The position numbers were made by a program, and so were the translations under genes. Under the pieces are notes generated by a model. That model was not told where the DNA came from. It saw only the letters and a program-made list of their open reading frames with translations, and ran no database searches. Positions 59,226 through 64,000 of a DNA stretch of 64,000 nt are shown piece by piece (positions within the stretch are counted from its first letter, which is position 1; every line of letters begins with the position of its first letter). Where the stretch lies: contig NZ_JALDAY010000003.1 in NCBI RefSeq assembly GCF_022698165.1, positions 558,001 to 622,000 on the forward strand. The letters run 5' to 3'. This stretch comes from Streptomyces cylindrosporus (GTDB lineage Bacteria > Actinomycetota > Actinomycetes > Streptomycetales > Streptomycetaceae).

Positions 59226-59777
59226 TCACTGTCCTTCCCGGTCGGATACGACCGAAGCGTATCGATTCCCACCCGTAGGGCCGCCCATGGCGGCCTCACC
59301 GTTCGTGCTGCCCGTCCCGGCCACCGCCGCATGCCCTCCGGTGGACCCGAAGCCCCCTTCGGCCCGCGCCGAGCCGGGAAGCTCCGCGACCTCCCGGAAG
59401 CGGACCCTCTCGACCTGCTGGACGACCAGCTGGGCGATCCGGTCGAAGCGCTCGAACCGCACGGCCTCGCGCGGGTCGAGATTCACCACGATCACCTTGA
59501 TCTCCCCACGGTACCCGGCATCAACCGTCCCCGGGGCATTCACGAGGGCGACACCGCAGCGGGCGGCGAGACCGGACCGGGGGTGCACGAAGGCCGCGTA
59601 CCCCTCCGGGAGGGCGATCGACACCCCGGTGGGCAGCACGACCCGCTCCCCGGGCGCCAGTTCGCACCCCTCGGTGGTGCGCAGATCGGCTCCCGCGTCA
59701 CCGGGGTGCTCGTACGACGGAAGCGGTACGTCCGGGTCGACGCGCCGGATCAGCACGTTCAGGGGATCACGGCTCAC
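59226..59777 (-). CDS. dut: dUTP diphosphatase
   Basis: A 183-residue trimeric dUTPase hydrolysing dUTP to dUMP and PPi, keeping uracil out of DNA and feeding dTMP synthesis. All five motifs are present: PGDAGADLR, PRSGLA, GTVDAGYRGEI (catalytic Asp), RFDRIAQLVV and RAEGGFGSTG. The C-terminal extension beyond motif 5 (about 30 residues, Gly/Thr/Asn-rich) is longer than usual. The GTG at 59777 overlaps the thioesterase stop (GTGA). Confidence 0.97.
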   Translation of the reverse strand: MSRDPLNVLIRRVDPDVPLPSYEHPGDAGADLRTTEGCELAPGERVVLPTGVSIALPEGYAAFVHPRSGLAARCGVALVNAPGTVDAGYRGEIKVIVVNLDPREAVRFERFDRIAQLVVQQVERVRFREVAELPGSARAEGGFGSTGGHAAVAGTGSTNGEAAMGGPTGGNRYASVVSDREGQ

Positions 59778-60358
59778 GGGTTCACCTCGAAGGCGCGGGC
59801 GCGCCTTTGCTGGTCGGGGTCGCTCATGGCGGCGCGGATCTCCTCCGGGCGGCCGTTGTCGATGAAGTGGTCGACCTTCACCTCGATGAACAGCGCGTCC
59901 GCGCGGACGGCGACCGGGCCCTCGGGACCGTCGAGCCGACCGGTGGCGGTCGAGTAGATCTTGCGGCCGGCCACCGCGGTGACCTCGGCCGTCAGGTAGA
60001 GGGTGGTGCCGACCGGCACCGGTCGCACGAAGTCCGTCTCCAGGCGGCCCGTCACGGCGATGGTCCGCAGCAGCCAGTTCAGGGAGCCGAGGGTCTCGTC
60101 CAGCGCGCTCGCCAGCACCCCGCCGTGGGCGAGGCCGGGCGCGCCCTGGTGGGCGGGCTGCACGGTGAACTCCGCGGCGATGGTGACGCCTTCGCCGGCC
60201 CGCGCCTGAAGGTGCAGCCCGTGGGGCTGCTCGCCACCGCACCCGAAACACTGTTCGTAGTGCGCCCCGAGAAGCTCACCGGGCGCGGGAGCGTCGGGGT
60301 GCCGCACGGGTTTCACCGCGTCGGCGGGAGGCTTCAGAGCTGCGGAAGTACCACTCAC
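59774..60358 (-). CDS. PaaI-family hotdog thioesterase
   Basis: 194 residues from the GTG at 60358, which has TAAGGT upstream; an ATG at 60388 would add ten. The hotdog fold carries CFGCGGEQPHGLHLQARA, then the active-site segment HGGVLASALDETLGSLNWLL and LYLTAEVTAVAGRKIYSTAT. It probably hydrolyses an acyl-CoA; the Cys pair after HYEQ is typical of this actinobacterial subgroup. It overlaps dut by 4 bp. Substrate unknown. Confidence 0.87.
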   Translation of the reverse strand: MSGTSAALKPPADAVKPVRHPDAPAPGELLGAHYEQCFGCGGEQPHGLHLQARAGEGVTIAAEFTVQPAHQGAPGLAHGGVLASALDETLGSLNWLLRTIAVTGRLETDFVRPVPVGTTLYLTAEVTAVAGRKIYSTATGRLDGPEGPVAVRADALFIEVKVDHFIDNGRPEEIRAAMSDPDQQRRARAFEVNP

Positions 60359-60416
60359 AGCCGCAGACCTTACCCGCGCGTCCGCCATATCCGGACACCG
60401 TGCCAAGCTTGGCTCC

Positions 60417-60881
60417 ATGCAGCTCTCCGCCACCCCGTACGAAGAACGCCTCACCGCCCCCCGCTCGTGGTGGCTGATCTCCTTCCTGGTCGGCGTCTCC
60501 TTCGCCCTGATCCTGCTGCCCTTCGGCACCCTGCCGCTGCTCGGCGGACTGGTCGGCGGCACGGCGGCGTCGGCGGTCGTGGCGAGCTCGTACGGCTCGG
60601 TCCGCATCCGGATCGTGGGCGGCTCGCTGATCGCCGGCGAGGCGAAGATCCCGGTGACGGCGCTCGGGGAGGCGGAGGTGCTGGACGCGGAGGAGGCGCG
60701 CGCCTGGCGCACGTACAAGGCGGACACGCGCGCGTTCCTGCTGCTGCGCGCGTACATCCCCGGCGCGCTGAAGGTGGAGGTCACCGATCCGGAGGACCCG
60801 ACGCCGTACCTGTACCTGTCGACGCGGGAGCCGGAGCGGCTGGCCGAGGCGCTGAAGGCGGCCCGTCAGGCGGCGGTGTAG
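60417..60881 (+). CDS. DUF3093 membrane protein
   Basis: A 154-residue protein with two adjacent membrane helices (about 17-60, SWWLISFLVGVSFALILLPF; LLGGLVGGTAASAVVASSYG) and a cytosolic PH-like domain (SVRIRIVGGSLIAGEAKIPV; RTYKADTRAFLLLRAYIPGA; DPTPYLYLSTREPERLAEAL). Actinobacterial family of unknown function. It has no clear ribosome site. It is divergent from the thioesterase-dut operon. Confidence 0.88.
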   Translation: MQLSATPYEERLTAPRSWWLISFLVGVSFALILLPFGTLPLLGGLVGGTAASAVVASSYGSVRIRIVGGSLIAGEAKIPVTALGEAEVLDAEEARAWRTYKADTRAFLLLRAYIPGALKVEVTDPEDPTPYLYLSTREPERLAEALKAARQAAV

Positions 60882-60888
60882 GGCCCGC

Positions 60889-61827
60889 TCAGCGGCCCAG
60901 TTCCCTGGTGATGTCCCCGAGCTCCAGCGGCTCGGCGGGGGCCTCCAGGGCGGGCAGCTCGGGCAGCGCGTCCCAGGGCACCTGGATCTTGCGCAGGTCC
61001 TTGCGGATGCGCTCGGCGAGCCTCTTGGTGTCGCGGCGGTTCATGGCCGCACCCACGGCTGCGCCCACCAGGAAGGGCATCAGATTGGGCAGGTCGCGCA
61101 CCATGCGCTTCATGATCTGCTGGCGCAGCTGCTGTTTCATCTGGCTGTTGAGCGCGCCGCCCACGGTCGACGGCTTCGTCACGTCGACCCCGCGCTCGCC
61201 CGACCAGGAGTTCAGGTAGGCGGTGCTGCGTTCCTTGAGGTTGCCGGGCGGCCGTACGCCGTAGACCTCGTGCAGCTCGGCGATGAGCTTCAGCTCGATC
61301 GCGGCCACGCCGGTGATCTCGGCGGCGATCTCCGTCGGCATGGCGGGCGGCACGGGCAGCATCGCCGCCGCTCCGACCCCCGCTCCGACGGTCGAGGTCG
61401 CGACGGCGGCGCCCGCCACGAGCTTGTCGGCGAGTTGTTCGGGCCCGAGGCCCGGGAACTGCCTGCGGAGCGTCGCGAGGTCGCGTACGGGGATCCGCGG
61501 GGCGTTCTCGATGATCCGGTCGGCGAGGTACGCCAGGCCCGCTCGGGCCCGGCTGCCGCCCTTGCGGACGCCTTCTGCGGCCTTCTCCCGGATCACCGCG
61601 GCCCGCCGTTTCGCGACGGGCGCGGGTTTCTGCTCTTCCGGCGCCGGGAGGTCAGCCCGGTCGGTCGCCGGTTCGAGCGAGGCCGATCCGGTGGATCCGG
61701 TGGTGCCGGATGTCGTACCGGACGAGCCCCGCTCGTCGTCACGCGTGCCGTGGGGGCCTTGCTGCTGCCCCTGGTCCGCTCCCGGCAGGAGGAAGCGGCG
61801 CTTCCGAGGTGGGGTCGAGCCAGTCAC
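60889..61827 (-). CDS. Conserved streptomycete protein with central hydrophobic region, unknown function
   Basis: 312 residues. The N-terminal 75 are disordered (Gly/Ser/Thr/Gln-rich). Then come basic helices, a hydrophobic Gly/Ala segment (about 133-165, KLVAGAAVATSTVGAGVGAA), an amphipathic helix (IAAIELKLIAELHEVYGVRP), and a second hydrophobic stretch (NLMPFLVGAAVGAAMNRRDT). The pattern of paired Gly/Ala helices recalls EcsC-like proteins, but I would not assign it. It ends 8 bp from the convergent DUF3093 gene and follows DUF4193. Confidence 0.75.
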   Translation of the reverse strand: MTGSTPPRKRRFLLPGADQGQQQGPHGTRDDERGSSGTTSGTTGSTGSASLEPATDRADLPAPEEQKPAPVAKRRAAVIREKAAEGVRKGGSRARAGLAYLADRIIENAPRIPVRDLATLRRQFPGLGPEQLADKLVAGAAVATSTVGAGVGAAAMLPVPPAMPTEIAAEITGVAAIELKLIAELHEVYGVRPPGNLKERSTAYLNSWSGERGVDVTKPSTVGGALNSQMKQQLRQQIMKRMVRDLPNLMPFLVGAAVGAAMNRRDTKRLAERIRKDLRKIQVPWDALPELPALEAPAEPLELGDITRELGR

Positions 61828-61840
61828 GGCCGACCCGTCC

Positions 61841-62137
61841 TCAGTCGCAGTCGCGGCAGATCGGCTGACCGTTCTTCTCCCGGGCCAGCTGGCTGCGGTG
61901 GTGCACCAGGAAGCAGCTCATGCAGGTGAACTCGTCCTGCTGCTTGGGCAGCACCCGGACGGCCAGCTCCTCGTTCGAGAGGTCGGCTCCGGGCAGTTCG
62001 AGGCCCTCTGCGGCCTCGAACTCGTCGACGTCGACCGCCGAGGTCGACTTGTCGTTCCTCCGGGCCTTCAGCTCTTCAAGGCTGTCGGAGTCGACGTCGT
62101 CGTCGGTCTTGCGTGGGGTGTCGTAATCCGTTGCCAT
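61841..62137 (-). CDS. DUF4193 zinc-ribbon protein
   Basis: A 98-residue acidic protein with a disordered Asp/Ser-rich head and a C-terminal zinc ribbon of C72, C75, C94 and C97 (FTCMSCFLVHHRSQL; ICRDCD). DUF4193 is a small actinobacterial family related in position and features to RNA-polymerase-associated zinc proteins, but the function is not established. It is preceded by a long (about 390-bp) regulatory region. Confidence 0.9.
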   Translation of the reverse strand: MATDYDTPRKTDDDVDSDSLEELKARRNDKSTSAVDVDEFEAAEGLELPGADLSNEELAVRVLPKQQDEFTCMSCFLVHHRSQLAREKNGQPICRDCD

Positions 62138-62531
62138 TTCGCTCTCCCCCTCTGGGTGTCTGCGGGTGTCTCCAGCGCACGTAACGCGTGAGAGGCCGGA
62201 CTTGTGCCCGCCTCGAGGCGGAGATTTTGCCTCACATCAAGGTCTGTTACTCAATCGACACCCAATCGGACCCCTCAAGAGTGATCGGCTTGGATGGCGA
62301 ACGGGACCGTACACGGTCCCCATGCCGCACTTCAAAGGCGTCTCAACCTGTACTTCCCGTGATCAAGACACCCGAAAACCCGGATTTTCCCGGCTTTACG
62401 ACGCCCGACATGATCACGGAGAGTAGATGGCCGGAAATTCGCCCATGTGATCGATCACACACGGGGTACCCGCCTCCACGCCCGGAAAATTCCGCGCAAA
62501 GCGAACAACCCCGAGTGCCGACGATGCCATC
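62138..62531. promoter_or_regulatory. 394-bp region upstream of DUF4193, with two palindromes
   Basis: No gene is visible. It is the AT-richest part of the right half and lies between the DUF4193 start and the cutS stop, both leftward. It contains GGGACCGT-AC-ACGGTCCC (62303-62320, 8-bp arms) and the perfect 14-bp palindrome TGTGATCGATCACA (62446-62459). The latter carries the TGTGA/TCACA halves of CRP-family sites, but with a 4-bp instead of a 6-bp centre. Confidence 0.6.
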
Positions 62532-63773
62532 TCAGATGGGCAGTGTGACACGCATCACCAGCCCGCCCCCCTCTCGCGGCTGCGCCGAAATGTGTCCGCC
62601 ATGGGCCCGCGCCACCGACCGGACGATGGAAAGCCCCAGGCCGACACCCTTGTCACTGCCCGTCCGCTCGGTACGCAGCCGCCGGAAGGGCTCGAACAGG
62701 TTGTCAATCTCGTACGCGGGTACCACGGGGCCGGTGTTCGACACGACCAGGACCGCCTGGCCGTGCTGGACCTCGGTGGTGACCTCGACCCAGCCGCCCT
62801 CGGAGACGTTGTACCGCACCGCGTTCTGTACGAGGTTCAGCGCGATGCGCTCCAGCAGCACGCCGTTGCCCTGGACCACCGCGGGCTTCTGCTCGCCGCG
62901 GATCACCACGCCCTTGGCCTGTGCCTCCGCGTTCACCTGGTCGACGGCCTGCTGGGCGACCTCGGCGAGGTCGACCGGTTTGCGCTCGACGATCTGGTTG
63001 TCGCTGCGGGCGAGCAGCAGCAGGCCCTCCACGAGCTGCTCACTGCGCTCGTTCGTCGCCAGCAGCGTCTTGCCGAGCTGCTGAAGCTCCACCGGCGCGT
63101 TCGGGTCGGAGAGGTGGACCTCCAGCAGCGTGCGGTTGATCGCGAGCGGGGTCCTCAGTTCGTGCGAGGCGTTGCCCACGAAGCGCTGCTGGGCGGTGAA
63201 GGCGCGCTGGAGGCGCTCCAGCATGTCGTCGAAGGTGTCCGCGAGCTCCTTCAGCTCGTCGTCCGGGCCGTCCAGCTCGATCCGGCGGGACAGGTCCGAG
63301 CCGGCCACCGCGCGGGCGGTGCGGGTGATCCGGCCCAGCGGCGACAGCACCCGGCCGGCCATCGCGTAGCCGAAGGCGAAGGCGATCACCGCGAGGCCCA
63401 GCAGGGCCAGCAGGGAGCGGCTGAGCAGGTCGTCCAGGGCGTGCTGGCGCTGGACCGCCTCACAGGAGTTGAGGATCGAGTTGAACTCGTCGTTGTTGCC
63501 CGCCTGGTTGAGCTTGGGGCAGGTGGGGCTGCTGATGCCGAGGTTGGTGCCGGACACCGAGAACGTCTGGCCGCTGCCCTCGTGCAGGGCCTGGGCGGCC
63601 AGCAGGTAGATGATCGACAGCAGCAGGATCCCGGCGATCAGGAACATCCCGCCGTACAGCAGCGTGAGCCGTATGCGGATGGTCGGGCGCAGCCAGGGGA
63701 ACGGCGGTTCGGGCTTGCGGGGGTCCCAGGTGGGTTTCGGGGGTGCCGTGGGGAGAGCGGGTGTGGCGGCCAT
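62532..63773 (-). CDS. cutS: CutS sensor histidine kinase
   Basis: 413 residues. A proline-rich start, helix one (about 38-60), an extracellular loop with two Cys (C85, C104; SSPTCPKLNQAG; ILNSCEAV), helix two (about 118-140), HAMP, HisKA with phospho-His in NASHELRTPLA, and HATPase (LVQNAVRYNVSEGGW; DKGVGLGLSIVRSVARAHGG). The paired extracellular Cys and gene context (DUF4193, DUF3093, dut nearby) identify the Streptomyces CutRS system, reported to respond to extracytoplasmic redox/secretion stress and to influence antibiotic production. It lies 6 bp downstream of cutR. Confidence 0.92.
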   Translation of the reverse strand: MAATPALPTAPPKPTWDPRKPEPPFPWLRPTIRIRLTLLYGGMFLIAGILLLSIIYLLAAQALHEGSGQTFSVSGTNLGISSPTCPKLNQAGNNDEFNSILNSCEAVQRQHALDDLLSRSLLALLGLAVIAFAFGYAMAGRVLSPLGRITRTARAVAGSDLSRRIELDGPDDELKELADTFDDMLERLQRAFTAQQRFVGNASHELRTPLAINRTLLEVHLSDPNAPVELQQLGKTLLATNERSEQLVEGLLLLARSDNQIVERKPVDLAEVAQQAVDQVNAEAQAKGVVIRGEQKPAVVQGNGVLLERIALNLVQNAVRYNVSEGGWVEVTTEVQHGQAVLVVSNTGPVVPAYEIDNLFEPFRRLRTERTGSDKGVGLGLSIVRSVARAHGGHISAQPREGGGLVMRVTLPI

Positions 63774-63779
63774 CGGTGA

Positions 63780-64000
63780 TCAGATCCGGTATCCCGAGCC
63801 GGGGACGGTGACGATGACGGGCGGCTCGCCCAGCTTGCGGCGCAGGGTCATGACGGTCACGCGCACGACGTTGGTGAACGGGTCGGTGTTCTCGTCCCAG
63901 GCCTTCTCCAGGAGCTGCTCCGCGGAGACGACGGCGCCCTCGGAGCGCATCAGCACCTCCAGGACGGCGAACTCCTTGGGGGCGAGCTGGACCTCCTTGC
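63780..64000 (-). CDS. cutR: CutR response regulator (N-terminus off the right edge)
   Basis: Only the C-terminal 73 residues are in the window, all within the OmpR-type winged helix (LAPKEFAVLEVLMRSEGAVV; NVVRVTVMTLRRKLG; VPGSGYRI at the end). The receiver domain lies beyond base 64000. It is immediately upstream of cutS on the same strand, forming the usual cutRS operon. Confidence 0.9.
   Translation of the reverse strand, partial: KEVQLAPKEFAVLEVLMRSEGAVVSAEQLLEKAWDENTDPFTNVVRVTVMTLRRKLGEPPVIVTVPGSGYRI

Overview
The window reads as chromosomal DNA of a Streptomyces or very close actinomycete. GC is very high throughout, GTG and TTG starts are common, genes overlap by ATGA/GTGA, and the right third carries the conserved block kdpDE, DUF3710, dut, PaaI thioesterase, DUF3093, DUF4193, cutSR. 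I saw no tRNA or rRNA gene, CRISPR array, insertion sequence, integrase or prophage gene.

Positions 1-9479, all read leftward except one remnant, concern one-carbon, molybdenum and nitrogen enzymes. They hold an NAD-dependent formate dehydrogenase (cut by the left edge), a LysR regulator, two gene remnants facing away from each other (a PucR-type regulator and a xanthine dehydrogenase-like molybdenum subunit, both without their 5' halves), a small sulfite-oxidase-fold protein, and an operon of a 1511-residue nitrate reductase fused to its own NADPH-flavin reductase followed by an XdhC-like protein. Positions 9860-14168 are a rightward cell-surface copper cluster: an anchored Pro/Thr/Ser-rich protein, a CopC-CopD fusion, two plastocyanin-like cupredoxins and a YceI-like protein. 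Next come a Fur-family regulator with catalase-peroxidase, then a membrane Mrr-type nuclease.

Positions 17936-22847 encode a D-lactate/glycolate dehydrogenase-type flavo-FeS protein and a PoxB-like TPP enzyme, a plausible lactate to pyruvate to acetate route feeding the respiratory chain. A lone Tat-exported binding protein, a NarL-type two-component pair, and a TetR regulator diverging from a DUF1772 membrane protein with palindromic operators follow.

Positions 29406-38788 are the most striking part: one tight operon of a second-type chaperone set (DnaK, GrpE, CbpA-like DnaJ, CbpM-like MerR protein, ClpB) continuing into redox and unknown partners (zinc-ribbon thioredoxin, UBP-type zinc finger, a cNMP-binding/thioredoxin-like/thioredoxin-reductase-like fusion that has lost both CxxC motifs, and a DUF2267 protein), divergent from a large PucR regulator. 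Positions 38900-46428 hold two AraC regulators, an MFS exporter and a monooxygenase-SDR-aldehyde dehydrogenase operon resembling the mycobacterial mymA arrangement.

From 46455 rightward the content is core-like: an RNA methyltransferase, a potassium-homeostasis group (KimA/APC-type transporter, two TrkA proteins, a probable 31-residue membrane peptide, then DUF3159, OB-fold protein and KdpDE), an orphan ABC ATPase and a secreted alginate-lyase-like enzyme, and the dut to cutRS block, with cutR cut by the right edge.
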